Shown here one piece after another: positions 7,449 through 16,130 of a DNA stretch of 64,000 nt. Each line of letters starts with the position of its first letter. Positions within the stretch are counted from its first letter, which is position 1. The position numbers and the translations under genes are program-made. This DNA comes from Oscillospiraceae bacterium (GTDB lineage: Bacteria; Bacillota; Clostridia; Oscillospirales; Acutalibacteraceae): assembly GCA_015066385.1 (NCBI GenBank), contig SVOJ01000002.1, forward strand, positions 248,001 to 312,000. The letters run 5' to 3'. The notes under the pieces were generated by a model. That model was not told where the DNA came from, ran no database searches, and saw only the letters and a list, made by a program, of their open reading frames with translations.

Positions 7449-8822
7449 ATGGCAAAGAAATACCCGAATATTTTATTCTTCGGCATTGACTCTCTCAGAA
7501 GCGACCACATGAGTCTGTACGGCTATGACCGTCTGACCACACCGCACATTGATAAATTCATTGAAGAAGACGGTGTTGTATTTGAAAATATGTACAGCCC
7601 GTCCATTCCCACCACCCCCGGTTATGCATCTATGCTCACCGGTTGCGACTGCTTCAGCACCGACTGTGTGGCACTTCGTCACGAAGGCCCGCTGACCGAT
7701 GCCGTCACAACCTTACCCGAAATTCTCAAAAAATACGGCTACACCTCGACCTATATCGGCGGTCATTCCGGCAGAGGATTTGACAATTATCTGACCTATC
7801 CCGACTGGAATCCCGAAAAGGCAGACAAAATCAACGAAGTGATTCTGCCTGAACTTGACAGACTTGCAAATCAGGATCAGCCGTGGCTTCTCTTTATGCG
7901 CCACATGGATCCCCACTCCCCCTATTATGCCCCCAAGCCCTTTGACAGAATGTTCTATGAAAACGATGAATTTGATCCCAAGAACACTTCGCTTCGTGAG
8001 TGCTATTCGTTCAAGCCGTTCCGTGATTATTTCCTGAGTTGGTTCCCCGAAGGATGTACGGATGCCGAATACATTGTAGCCCAGTATGACGGTTCCGTCG
8101 CCTACATGGATTCCTGCATCAACCGTGTGCTTGTCAGACTCGAAACACTGGGTCTTTCTGACGATACAATCGTTGTATTCACCTCCGACCACGGCGAAAC
8201 GCTCACAGATCATCATTGCTATTTCGATCATCATTCCATTTACGATAACTGCCTGAACGTTCCGTTCTGCTTCCGCTATTCCAAGTTCCCCTATGTCGGC
8301 AGAGTGCCCGATATCACCCAGACCAAGGATATCGTCCCCACCCTTCTTGCCGTTGCGGGCATTGAAGACTGCGGTGTCAAATTCGATGGCAGAGATATGA
8401 CCAAGGTGTTCACCGAGGGCGTTAAACAGCAGCCCGAATTCTACATCACGGAAGCTACATGGATGCGTAAGCACGGTTGGAGAACCCCCGAATGGAAACT
8501 CATTGAAGCACTCGAACCCGATTTCCATTATCTTCCCCCCGTGGAACTTTACAACCTCATTGATGACCCGGGCGAACTGCACAATGTAGCAGACGAAAAT
8601 CCGGAAGTTGTCAAATTCCTGCATGACCGCATGATGGCACACATTGCCAAGCGTGAACAGGAAGTCGGCCACACCAACCCCATGTACACAAATCTCAACT
8701 GGAACGGCTTCGGCAGACCCTTTGAATCAAGCGATGAAGCCTACAATACGCTTCACATCGGCGATCCGGAGGCGGCACAGAAGTTGCAAGACAAACTCGA
8801 AGCCATGGGTGTTACGGAATAA
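7449..8822 (+). CDS. Sulfatase/alkaline-phosphatase-fold hydrolase with atypical nucleophile
   Basis: A 457-residue cytoplasmic protein. Seen: metal-site aspartate in FGIDSLRSDHM (Asp14), RHMDPHSPYY around 151-160, and FTSDHGETLTDHH with Asp247-His248, all typical of the superfamily. At the position of the sulfatase signature (Cys/Ser-x-Pro-x-Arg) the protein has TTPGYASMLTG: Thr55 replaces the formylglycine precursor and Tyr59 replaces the arginine. Known: true sulfatases need formylglycine, whereas threonine nucleophiles occur in phosphatase and phosphotransferase members of the fold. A sulfatase activity is therefore doubtful, and a phosphoester or phosphodiester substrate is my inference. 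AAGGAG precedes ATG 7449, 12 bases after the isomerase gene. Confidence 0.75.
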   Translation: MAKKYPNILFFGIDSLRSDHMSLYGYDRLTTPHIDKFIEEDGVVFENMYSPSIPTTPGYASMLTGCDCFSTDCVALRHEGPLTDAVTTLPEILKKYGYTSTYIGGHSGRGFDNYLTYPDWNPEKADKINEVILPELDRLANQDQPWLLFMRHMDPHSPYYAPKPFDRMFYENDEFDPKNTSLRECYSFKPFRDYFLSWFPEGCTDAEYIVAQYDGSVAYMDSCINRVLVRLETLGLSDDTIVVFTSDHGETLTDHHCYFDHHSIYDNCLNVPFCFRYSKFPYVGRVPDITQTKDIVPTLLAVAGIEDCGVKFDGRDMTKVFTEGVKQQPEFYITEATWMRKHGWRTPEWKLIEALEPDFHYLPPVELYNLIDDPGELHNVADENPEVVKFLHDRMMAHIAKREQEVGHTNPMYTNLNWNGFGRPFESSDEAYNTLHIGDPEAAQKLQDKLEAMGVTE

Positions 8823-8833
8823 GGTGATTTAAA

Positions 8834-9844
8834 ATGCAAAGAACTTGCGTAATCGGCATGGGCCCCATCGGCAACAACCATGCCACAGCCTATACACAAA
8901 CAGAGTTAGCACAACTTGTCGGTGTCTGTGACAAAATCCCCGAACGGGCAAAAGCCGCCGGTGAAAAATACGGAGTTCCCTATTTTTTGAGTGCGGAAGA
9001 AATGCTCAAAGAACTCAAGCCCGATATCTGCTCGGTCACAACAGGCGGTTATGAGTATTCAAGCGACCACTATGAACCCACCATGCAGGCATTTGAACAC
9101 GGTTGTCATGTGCTCGGTGAAAAACCCATTTCCAACAGCATCAAACTGGCACAGGAAATGGTCGATACCGCCGCCGCGAAGGGTCTTTGTTACGGCATCG
9201 ACATGAACCACCGCTTCACCCCTGCCGCAAGACAGGCAAAAAAATGGCAGGAAGACGGCAGAATCGGCGAATTGCTGTTCTGCAACATGGCACTGTGGAT
9301 CGGTAAATTCATGCCACTGGATTCGGTGTATTATCACTTAAAAGCACTCAATCCGCATTCCGTGAACATCATGCAGTATTTCTGCGGTCCGATCAAGGAA
9401 GTATCCTGCTTCGCCATGAAAGCAAGCGGCAGAGATATTTATTCCACACAGAGTACCAATATGCGGTTTGAAAACGGTGCGGTCGGGCATCTGACCAGTT
9501 CCTACGATATCCGCAGAGGACATCCCATGGAACGCTGTGAGGTGGCAGGCACGGACGGCAGATTCGTGTTTGAAGATATGTGGAGAGAAGCGGTTTTGTA
9601 CCCCGCAGAAACCTACTTGAAAGAAGTTTACACCAACCCTGTGTTTGACGGTTTCCAAGGCTTTTACGATACGTTCAAAGACAGAATCCATTCCTTTGTC
9701 CGTCAGGTCGATGAGGGGTGCAAGCCCGAAAACATCGACGGTAGCGGCAAGGAAGGTCTTGAAGCATCCCGTGTGATTCATGCCGCCATCCGTTCGATTG
9801 AAAACAACGGTGCGGTGATTCAGGTTAAAGATATTACAGAATAA
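8834..9844 (+). CDS. Gfo/Idh/MocA family oxidoreductase 1
   Basis: A 336-residue protein. The N-terminal Rossmann motif VIGMGPIGNNHA, the conserved GEKPISNS lysine-proline block near residues 96-103 and HRFTPAARQAKKW in the C-terminal domain identify the family. Known: these enzymes oxidise or reduce sugars, inositols and related carbinols with NAD(P), usually via the EKP lysine and a downstream histidine. The gene lies 11 bases after the hydrolase gene. The tandem second family member suggests either two consecutive redox steps or an oxidise-eliminate-reduce chemistry on one sugar. Substrate specificity cannot be read from the sequence. Confidence 0.85.
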   Translation: MQRTCVIGMGPIGNNHATAYTQTELAQLVGVCDKIPERAKAAGEKYGVPYFLSAEEMLKELKPDICSVTTGGYEYSSDHYEPTMQAFEHGCHVLGEKPISNSIKLAQEMVDTAAAKGLCYGIDMNHRFTPAARQAKKWQEDGRIGELLFCNMALWIGKFMPLDSVYYHLKALNPHSVNIMQYFCGPIKEVSCFAMKASGRDIYSTQSTNMRFENGAVGHLTSSYDIRRGHPMERCEVAGTDGRFVFEDMWREAVLYPAETYLKEVYTNPVFDGFQGFYDTFKDRIHSFVRQVDEGCKPENIDGSGKEGLEASRVIHAAIRSIENNGAVIQVKDITE

Positions 9845-9859
9845 GAAAGGAAAATGATT

Positions 9860-10948
9860 ATGGCTAATTCTCCTTTGAAAGTCGGCGTCGTCGGTATGGG
9901 CGGCATCGGTCATACACATTGCAATGCGTATATTGCGGACGAACTTGCAGAGCTTGTCTGCGTGTGCGATATGCGCAAGGAAAGAGCCGACGAAGCGGCT
10001 GAAAAATTCGGTGTTGAAAAGTTTTACACCGTCAAGGAAATGCTCAATGCGCATCCCGAACTTGATATCGTGGATGTTACCACCTCGGGTATTGAAAACG
10101 GCTCGTGGCACTATGTGCCCGTTATGGAAGCCCTTGCCGCAGGCAAGCACGTTTTGACCGAAAAGCCCATTTCCAACGACATTGAAGAAGCACGCGAAAT
10201 GGTGCGTTTTGCCTGCCAGCAGGATCTGTATCTCGGCTGCAACCTCAATCACTATTTCTCCGAACCTGCTTTTATGGCTGACAAACTGATTGCAGACGGA
10301 CAGATCGGTGAGCAGGTTTATGCACTGACCAAGGTCGGCTTCAACGGCAGTACGGTCGATGTTCCCAACATTGATCCGACCTCCCGTTGGCAATATCCCT
10401 ACTCCCATGCAAAGGCATTCCTGACCCATCCGTTCTCGGTCATGCGCCATTTCAGCGGCGATGTCAAATACATTCAGGCTTTCATGGATAAACCCGGTGC
10501 AAGAAGACAGGGCGGCGACATGATGCTTTCCATTCAGAGTATTCATATGCAGTTCCAGAACGGCTGTGTGGGTTATCTGCTTTCTCAGCGCGGTGACGCA
10601 CACTTCGGCCTCGGCGGCTGGTGGAGCTATGAACTTGCCGGCACAAAGGGCACTTTCTGCATTGAAAACTGCGTGGAAAAGCTGACCGTATGGCATAAGG
10701 ACAAAGAGCCCGTCATCACCAACACCGGTGTTACCGACTTCGGCGCCACCTTCCCCATCCGCATTCATGCATTCCTCGAAGACGTCACCAACAAGGTTGA
10801 CAAAGAACACCTGAGAGCCAGCGGCAGAGATGCATTGGCAACAATGGAATACATCTTCGCGGCCATTGATTCTTACGAATCCGGCGGTGAACTCGTCCGT
10901 CCGCACGCCCTGCCCGCATTCCACGGCTCGGTCAATATTATCAAATAA
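9860..10948 (+). CDS. Gfo/Idh/MocA family oxidoreductase 2
   Basis: A 362-residue protein. Rossmann motif VGVVGMGGIGHTH, TEKPISND block near residue 96 and CNLNHYF identify it as a Gfo/Idh/MocA dehydrogenase, clearly distinct from its neighbour. ATG 9860 was preferred to ATG 9854 because AGAAAGG at 9844-9850 is only three bases from the latter. It is the last gene of the operon, followed within 11 bases by a strong terminator. The carbohydrate or cyclitol substrate is unknown. Confidence 0.85.
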   Translation: MANSPLKVGVVGMGGIGHTHCNAYIADELAELVCVCDMRKERADEAAEKFGVEKFYTVKEMLNAHPELDIVDVTTSGIENGSWHYVPVMEALAAGKHVLTEKPISNDIEEAREMVRFACQQDLYLGCNLNHYFSEPAFMADKLIADGQIGEQVYALTKVGFNGSTVDVPNIDPTSRWQYPYSHAKAFLTHPFSVMRHFSGDVKYIQAFMDKPGARRQGGDMMLSIQSIHMQFQNGCVGYLLSQRGDAHFGLGGWWSYELAGTKGTFCIENCVEKLTVWHKDKEPVITNTGVTDFGATFPIRIHAFLEDVTNKVDKEHLRASGRDALATMEYIFAAIDSYESGGELVRPHALPAFHGSVNIIK

Positions 10949-10958
10949 ACACAGAGTC

Positions 10959-10993
10959 AATCCCTCCGCAGGACTTCTACGGAGGGATTTTGC
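10959..10993 (+). terminator. Rho-independent terminator ending the catabolic operon
   Basis: Perfect 10-base stem AATCCCTCCG (10959-10968) and CGGAGGGATT (10980-10989) followed by TTTGC. The next promoter begins immediately at 10994. Confidence 0.85.
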
Positions 10994-11022
10994 TTGCTAT
11001 TTTAGAAATTTTACGGTATAAT
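10994..11022 (+). promoter_or_regulatory. Promoter of the LRR-dockerin gene
   Basis: TTGCTA (10994-10999), 17-base spacer and perfect TATAAT (11017-11022), 33 bases before the ATG. Confidence 0.7.
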
Positions 11023-11054
11023 GAGTATAGAATCAAACGAATTGAGGAATTGAC

Positions 11055-12374
11055 ATGAAAAAAAATCATATCAGCATTATCTCATTATTGCTCATTGCTT
11101 CATTGTCATTTTTGACAGTTGCAGCATTCAACAGCTTATCCATCAATGCACAAGCCGCAACAACAGAAGGATCTTCAACAAATGATTCCTACACATATTC
11201 TATTACGAATGGTAAAGCAACCATTCAAAAAGCAAACTCCGCACTCTGCGGAGAAATAACGATACCGGAAATGCTTGAGGGATACCCTGTCACCACAATT
11301 GCAAGTTATTCATTTGGTGAATGCGCTAATATTACTTCTATAACATTTCCTGAAACCGTAGAGCGTATCAATGATTCAATTTTTGATCAATGCATAGAAA
11401 TTCCCATTATTGATATATATTCAACCAAAAGCACCTACACACGGGCAACATCAAACAAATATCTCGGTGTCATTATTATTGAAAATAAAAATTGCAACAT
11501 TTACGGTCGGGAAACTACATTTCCTTCCAATGCTGTCATTTGCGGACATGACAATTCTTCCGCACAGGAATATGCAACAATACACAATCGCACCTTTGTT
11601 TCCATTGACGGTGAGGAAAATGATATTATAGCAAGCGGATATTGCGGTGATTATGCAGATTGGTCACTCACTCGTTCAGGAGAATTAAGCATCACCGGCA
11701 ACGGTGCTATGTATGACTACAATGTATTATCAGATTTACCATGGTATGAATATCGAGGATTTATAAAATCAGTTTCTATTACCCAAGGAATCACCTCTGT
11801 TGGTGACAATGCATTCTCTTGGTGCGTTAATCTTTCTTCTGTTGCAATGCCCGACAGCATAACCGAATTAGGCAATGAAGCATTCCGAAACTGTGTTTCC
11901 TTGCAAGATATTACAATCAGTTCCGGAGTAACGAGTATAAGTAATTCTGTTTTTAACGATTGCACAGAATTAAAATCAATTACTATTTTGAATCCAAGCT
12001 GCACAATTGACGATACCAATAATACACTTCCGTCAAACAGTAAAATCATTGGTTACGATAACTCAACAGCACGAAGTTATGCACGTAAATACAATCGCAA
12101 TTTTGAATTGATTGATTGTACACACTGTGATGAAAACACAGACGGATTGTGCGACCTTTGCAAATTTGAATTTACATTACAACTTGGTGACATTGATAAT
12201 GACAATAGAATTACATCTTCGGATGCAAGAACAGCATTGCGTGCGGCGGTAGGGCTTGATGCATTGAGTGAAGCACAGCAAAAAGCCGCCGATGTGGACA
12301 AGGATGATAAAATTACATCCGCAGATGCACGTTCCATTCTTCGCTGTGCGGTCGGTCTGGAAACATTCGATTGA
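11055..12374 (+). CDS. Secreted BspA-type leucine-rich repeat protein with C-terminal dockerin
   Basis: A 439-residue protein. A signal peptide spans about residues 1-35 (SIISLLLIASLSFLTVAAF, ending near AQAA). Repeats of the LRR_5/BspA kind occur in two blocks, for example SITFPETVERINDSIFDQC and SVAMPDSITELGNEAFRNC, with a short linker at about 190-225. Residues about 376-439 are a type I dockerin: two calcium-binding segments, GDIDNDNRITSSDA and ADVDKDDKITSADA, each followed by a helix ending in a VGL motif. Known: dockerins bind cohesins on scaffoldins or cell-surface anchors. No cohesin is in the window. The gene looks more A+T-rich than its neighbours. It is monocistronic, with GAGGAA before ATG 11055. 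Confidence 0.85.
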   Translation: MKKNHISIISLLLIASLSFLTVAAFNSLSINAQAATTEGSSTNDSYTYSITNGKATIQKANSALCGEITIPEMLEGYPVTTIASYSFGECANITSITFPETVERINDSIFDQCIEIPIIDIYSTKSTYTRATSNKYLGVIIIENKNCNIYGRETTFPSNAVICGHDNSSAQEYATIHNRTFVSIDGEENDIIASGYCGDYADWSLTRSGELSITGNGAMYDYNVLSDLPWYEYRGFIKSVSITQGITSVGDNAFSWCVNLSSVAMPDSITELGNEAFRNCVSLQDITISSGVTSISNSVFNDCTELKSITILNPSCTIDDTNNTLPSNSKIIGYDNSTARSYARKYNRNFELIDCTHCDENTDGLCDLCKFEFTLQLGDIDNDNRITSSDARTALRAAVGLDALSEAQQKAADVDKDDKITSADARSILRCAVGLETFD

Positions 12375-12392
12375 ACAAACACCATTAAGAAA

Positions 12393-12428
12393 CAGGCAGT
12401 CGATTTTAATTTCGACTGCCTGCTTTTA
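12393..12428. terminator. Bidirectional terminator between LRR-dockerin and lipase-like genes
   Basis: Perfect 11-base stem CAGGCAGTCGA (12393-12403) and TCGACTGCCTG (12412-12422), 8-base loop, then CTTTTAT. It separates convergent genes. Confidence 0.8.
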
Positions 12429-12444
12429 TATGCTTTTATGTATT

Positions 12445-13905
12445 TTATTCTGCAATGGCGGGGATGAGGGCAAGGGATGCATCTTCCTGCATAAAGCGAG
12501 GATAGAGTGCGTTATCGTAAACAGTATGCTGTGTATCACTCATCACAAGATAATCGACAAATGCGGCATAATCCGAGCCGTATTGGGTTGCCACGTGAGC
12601 AGCATCCTTAATGAACCATGTATAAGCGGGATAACGGCAGGTGGAAGCATTGATGACATGGTCGGGAGAAATGAATTCAGCCGCAACACCTGCAAGCTGT
12701 TCCTCGGTCAGGGTTTCGCCGAAGTTGGCAGCGGTGCCGTAGAAGGAGGTGCCGTACACTTCAATAACCGCATCGCCCTGTGCATTGCCGCGTGCAACAA
12801 CGGGAGTCATGGGTTTGTTATAGTTGGAAAGGAATGCTACGGGAATATCGCGGGCAATCGCACCGTCTACAATATCTTCGGTTGCAAACAGGAAGGTTCG
12901 CATTTCGGCAAGTTCATTGAGAACGGTTTCATATTCATCCTCATGGCCGCCAAACATAAATTCGACCGCTTCGTCAAAATCAGCTTCGGGGCACATCGAC
13001 CAGATGCCCATTGCAAGTCCGAAGGAATCGCGAAGGCCTGCATCAAAAACGGTTGCCTTGTGCTCATCCACCAACGAATTGACAAAATTACAGACAATGC
13101 CGAGCAGCTTACCGCGGGTGAGCAGTTTTACAAGGGTCTTCACAAGAACATTCTGTCCGCTGACGGCATTTTCAAGGAAATTGCCGAGCATGTCAGCATC
13201 AAACAGGATATTGCCCGTGAACAGGTCGCCGATGGTATAAATACCGTTGAGCGCACCCGAAACGAAAGTGCAGTTATAAACCGAATCATAGCCGTAATAG
13301 TACATATAAGCACTCGTTACGACCGTGCCCATGCTGGCAGAAACAAGGCGGACCTTATCTTTGCCGGTTTCTTGCTTTGCTGTTTCAATAAGGGTATTGA
13401 GTTCTGCCGCCAGTACACGGGGGGATTTTCTCCAGTCATAAGTAAAGAAGAAGCAGTTCTCCGCACCGACGGAATTCACAGCCGTGGCAAGAATACCTTC
13501 TTCCGCACCTCTGCCCTTTTTGTCAAAGAAATCGGGGTAGGCATCCATGGAAGTGGTGTATGTATCCACAAAAATATTTTCAAGTGAATTGAGTTCATGG
13601 TCGGCAGCAATCGGCCCGAACAAGGTGTTGGCGGTATCCACAAGTGCCTGTACCATGCCTTTTTCATTGAACAGCATCATATTGAACAGCAGTTTAACAA
13701 CCCCGGGGAAAATATTGCCGAAAGTAAAGGTCAGTGCGGGACTGCCGTCCTCATAATGAAGCCCCATAAAATCAAATCCGCGGACAACCACAACGGGTTC
13801 GCCGGCATAGGAAACTTCTGCGGATTCGCTTTCGGTTGCAAAAGCGGGAATCATGCAAGCAAAAACAAGAATAATGCTGAGCAGAATACTGATAAACTTC
13901 TTCAT
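12445..13905 (-). CDS. Secreted LCAT-like alpha/beta hydrolase 1
   Basis: A 486-residue protein. Signal peptide MKKFISILLSIILVFACMIP with cleavage near AFA. Core strand VVVVRGF near 38-44, YDWR at 156-159 (a hallmark of lecithin:cholesterol acyltransferase-like lipases), and nucleophile elbow SASMG with Ser191 (the first glycine of GxSxG is serine). A candidate catalytic histidine lies in IKDAAHV near the C-terminus. Known: LCAT-like enzymes transfer or hydrolyse acyl chains of lipids at membranes. The gene starts 26 bases after argF without a terminator, so it is probably cotranscribed. The paralogue at 16131-17696 differs at the nucleophile. Substrate unknown. Confidence 0.7.
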   Translation of the reverse strand: MKKFISILLSIILVFACMIPAFATESESAEVSYAGEPVVVVRGFDFMGLHYEDGSPALTFTFGNIFPGVVKLLFNMMLFNEKGMVQALVDTANTLFGPIAADHELNSLENIFVDTYTTSMDAYPDFFDKKGRGAEEGILATAVNSVGAENCFFFTYDWRKSPRVLAAELNTLIETAKQETGKDKVRLVSASMGTVVTSAYMYYYGYDSVYNCTFVSGALNGIYTIGDLFTGNILFDADMLGNFLENAVSGQNVLVKTLVKLLTRGKLLGIVCNFVNSLVDEHKATVFDAGLRDSFGLAMGIWSMCPEADFDEAVEFMFGGHEDEYETVLNELAEMRTFLFATEDIVDGAIARDIPVAFLSNYNKPMTPVVARGNAQGDAVIEVYGTSFYGTAANFGETLTEEQLAGVAAEFISPDHVINASTCRYPAYTWFIKDAAHVATQYGSDYAAFVDYLVMSDTQHTVYDNALYPRFMQEDASLALIPAIAE

Positions 13906-13931
13906 TTTAATACATCCCCTGTTCTTTATTT

Positions 13932-14918
13932 TTATGCGAGTGTTGCAAGCATAACAGCCTTGATGGTGTGCATACGGTTTTCCGCTTCTTTAAACACAAC
14001 CGAAGCGGGGCTTTCAAAAACTTCATCTGTTACTTCAAAGGCATCCAGATTGAAGCGTTCGCCCATTTCTTTGCCGACCTGCGTTTTGTGGTCGTGATAA
14101 GACGGCAGACAATGCATGAAAATACATTGCTCGCCTGCGTTGTCCATGAGTTTTTTGTTGACCTGATACGGGAGAAGATCATTGACTCTTTCTTCCCATG
14201 CTTCGATGGGTTCGCCCATGGATACCCAGATGTCCGTATAAATGACATCCGCCCCTTTGGTGGCTTTCATCGGGTCTTCTTCAAAAGTAAGCGTTGCACC
14301 CGTTTCGGCGGCTATGGCACGGCATTTTTCAACAAGTTGTTCATCGGGAAAATACTTGGCAGGTGAACAAGCGGTAAAATGCAAGCCCATTTTTGCACAG
14401 CCGATCATCAGGGAATTGCCCATGTTGTAACGAGCATCGCCCATGTAAACAAATTTAATGTCTTTGAGTTTGCCGAAATGCTCACGGATGGTGAGGAAGT
14501 CGGCAAGGATCTGTGTGGGATGGTATTCGTTGGTAAGGCCGTTCCAGACAGGTACATCCGAATACTTTGCAAGTTCTTCCACTTTTTCCTGCCCGTAACC
14601 GCGGTATTCGATACCGTCAAACATACCCGCCAATACACGCGCGGTGTCGGCAATGCTTTCTTTTTTACCGATCTGCGATGCAGACGGATCCAGATATGTA
14701 CTGCCCATACCGAGATCATGTGCGGCAACTTCAAAACTCGAACGGGTGCGGGTACTGGTTTTTTCAAAAATCAAAGCGACATTTTTGCCGCGAAGCGTAT
14801 CGTGCAAAATACCTGCTTTTTTCTTTGCCTTGAGTTCAGCGGAAAGATCAAGCAAATATTCAATCTCCGCAGGGGTATAGTCCAATAATGTTAAAAAATC
14901 TCTGCCTTTTAAATTCAT
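13932..14918 (-). CDS. argF: Ornithine carbamoyltransferase
   Basis: A 328-residue enzyme making citrulline from ornithine and carbamoyl phosphate in arginine biosynthesis, or running in reverse in the arginine deiminase pathway. Carbamoyl-phosphate site STRTR at 55-59, ornithine site in [11 protein letters not shown] with LADF, and HCLPSYHDH near 268-276 are all intact. ATG 14918 was chosen over an upstream in-frame start at 14990 because AAAGGG precedes it and the family begins with MNLKGRDFL. No other arginine genes are nearby; it sits between lipid- and glycan-type genes, so the anabolic versus catabolic role is open. Its promoter overlaps the end of the upstream gene. Confidence 0.95.
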   Translation of the reverse strand: MNLKGRDFLTLLDYTPAEIEYLLDLSAELKAKKKAGILHDTLRGKNVALIFEKTSTRTRSSFEVAAHDLGMGSTYLDPSASQIGKKESIADTARVLAGMFDGIEYRGYGQEKVEELAKYSDVPVWNGLTNEYHPTQILADFLTIREHFGKLKDIKFVYMGDARYNMGNSLMIGCAKMGLHFTACSPAKYFPDEQLVEKCRAIAAETGATLTFEEDPMKATKGADVIYTDIWVSMGEPIEAWEERVNDLLPYQVNKKLMDNAGEQCIFMHCLPSYHDHKTQVGKEMGERFNLDAFEVTDEVFESPASVVFKEAENRMHTIKAVMLATLA

Positions 14919-14960
14919 TTTACAAGCCCTTTCTTGCAATAATATACAAATATATGTACA

Positions 14961-14990
14961 AGAATAACATATTATGCACATTACTGTCAA
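14961..14990 (-). promoter_or_regulatory. argF promoter
   Basis: On the minus strand TTGACA (14985-14990), an 18-base spacer and TATTCT (14961-14966). The overlapping A+T-rich segment 14963-14980 has one half resembling an ARG box (TGCAT), but the other half is poor, so ArgR/AhrC control is only a possibility. Confidence 0.55.
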
Positions 14991-15001
14991 GTGTTTAATA
15001 A

Positions 15002-16102
15002 TTATTCAATTACAAGTTTTCGGATTGTGGTTTTTGCAAGACACATATCGTCTTCAGGACCGCCGCTGCAGTACGAAAGCAACATTTCCTTTTCATTCAA
15101 AAAGAAAACAGACGGATAACAATAACCGTGATCTTCTTCGTTTTCAATTACAACGAATTCGGAAAAATCCACACCGTTGTCGCTGACTGCCATCACAAAC
15201 GGATTTCTGCCCGCATGAACCCATTTTTCATTGGGATCGAGCCTGCCGTTGTAAAGCGGAATCGGATTCCAGAATGCAAAATACTGACCCGAATAAGGAT
15301 TTCTGCGGATGAGCATGGGGGATTCGGGAGCAGTAAAGCGGGAAGCAATCGGCGTTGTCCAGGTTTCGCCGCTGTCTTCGGAAAAACTTTCAAACTGAAA
15401 CATTCTGTCGGTGCGAAAATACTGATATACGCTGCCGTCGGGCAATTCAACAAGGCCCGGTTCCTGTAAGCCTGTTTCGGAATAACCGCGATTGGGCATT
15501 TCAATCAGCCCGCTGAGGTCTTGCCACGTTTCGCCGTTATCATCTGAGCCGTAAACTCGTGATTTTGCAAAATATTCCGCATGCTGATTGCCGTTTGCGT
15601 ATGTTTTCACCTCGTGCCGTGCTGCAGGAATGAGAATTCTGCCATTCTTCAACTGCACAACACGGGCATTGTTGATAACATAATAAATATCTTCATCAAA
15701 CGGAAAACATTTGACAGGTTCCCCGAATGCCGTTTCGTCTTCGTTGGCAAGACGCATATACACTTCGGAATAGGGATCTTTCTTGCAAAGATAAAAGATT
15801 GCAAGTTTGCCGTTCTGCAATCGAAGCAGAGATACGCTCATCAGGTTCAGCGTATTGTGTGCACTTGCAGGAACAAGAATAACGGGATCACCGGGAAATG
15901 AAAGTCCGTTGTCGTCCGAATACAGCCCTGCAATATCGCATCTTGCATCATCATGGGAATTGTCCGTATTGTAGCGGCTGTATACAAACAGGATTCTGCC
16001 GTCCTTAAGCCGTGCAAAATCCCCCTCGCTGTTGCGCGCATTGTCAGGCATCGGCGGCAACAGACAGACAGGTTCGGAATATTTTACAATGGGTTGATTC
16101 AT
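15002..16102 (-). CDS. BNR-repeat / sialidase-fold protein
   Basis: A 366-residue protein. Several Asp-box-like turns are visible ([35 protein letters not shown]), as in the six-bladed sialidase-type propeller. The opening [19 protein letters not shown] is typical of exo-sialidase-like proteins. No signal peptide is seen, so it should be cytoplasmic unless exported otherwise. ATG 16102 follows AAAGGAGA at 8 bases; an in-frame upstream start was rejected. The canonical sialidase arginine triad cannot be confirmed by eye. The gene begins 28 bases after an LCAT-like gene and likely shares its promoter. It could be a sialidase or another propeller hydrolase. Confidence 0.7.
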   Translation of the reverse strand: MNQPIVKYSEPVCLLPPMPDNARNSEGDFARLKDGRILFVYSRYNTDNSHDDARCDIAGLYSDDNGLSFPGDPVILVPASAHNTLNLMSVSLLRLQNGKLAIFYLCKKDPYSEVYMRLANEDETAFGEPVKCFPFDEDIYYVINNARVVQLKNGRILIPAARHEVKTYANGNQHAEYFAKSRVYGSDDNGETWQDLSGLIEMPNRGYSETGLQEPGLVELPDGSVYQYFRTDRMFQFESFSEDSGETWTTPIASRFTAPESPMLIRRNPYSGQYFAFWNPIPLYNGRLDPNEKWVHAGRNPFVMAVSDNGVDFSEFVVIENEEDHGYCYPSVFFLNEKEMLLSYCSGGPEDDMCLAKTTIRKLVIE

Positions 16103-16130
16103 AAAATATCTCCTTTCTGCCAAACATCCC

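Noticed and set aside
9338..10960. A 540-codon open frame on the minus strand
   Set aside because: Antisense to the two Gfo/Idh/MocA dehydrogenase genes, which carry intact family motifs and ribosome binding sites.
14963..14980. ARG box in the argF promoter
   Set aside because: Only one half-site is close to consensus. I mention it in the promoter entry but do not call an operator.
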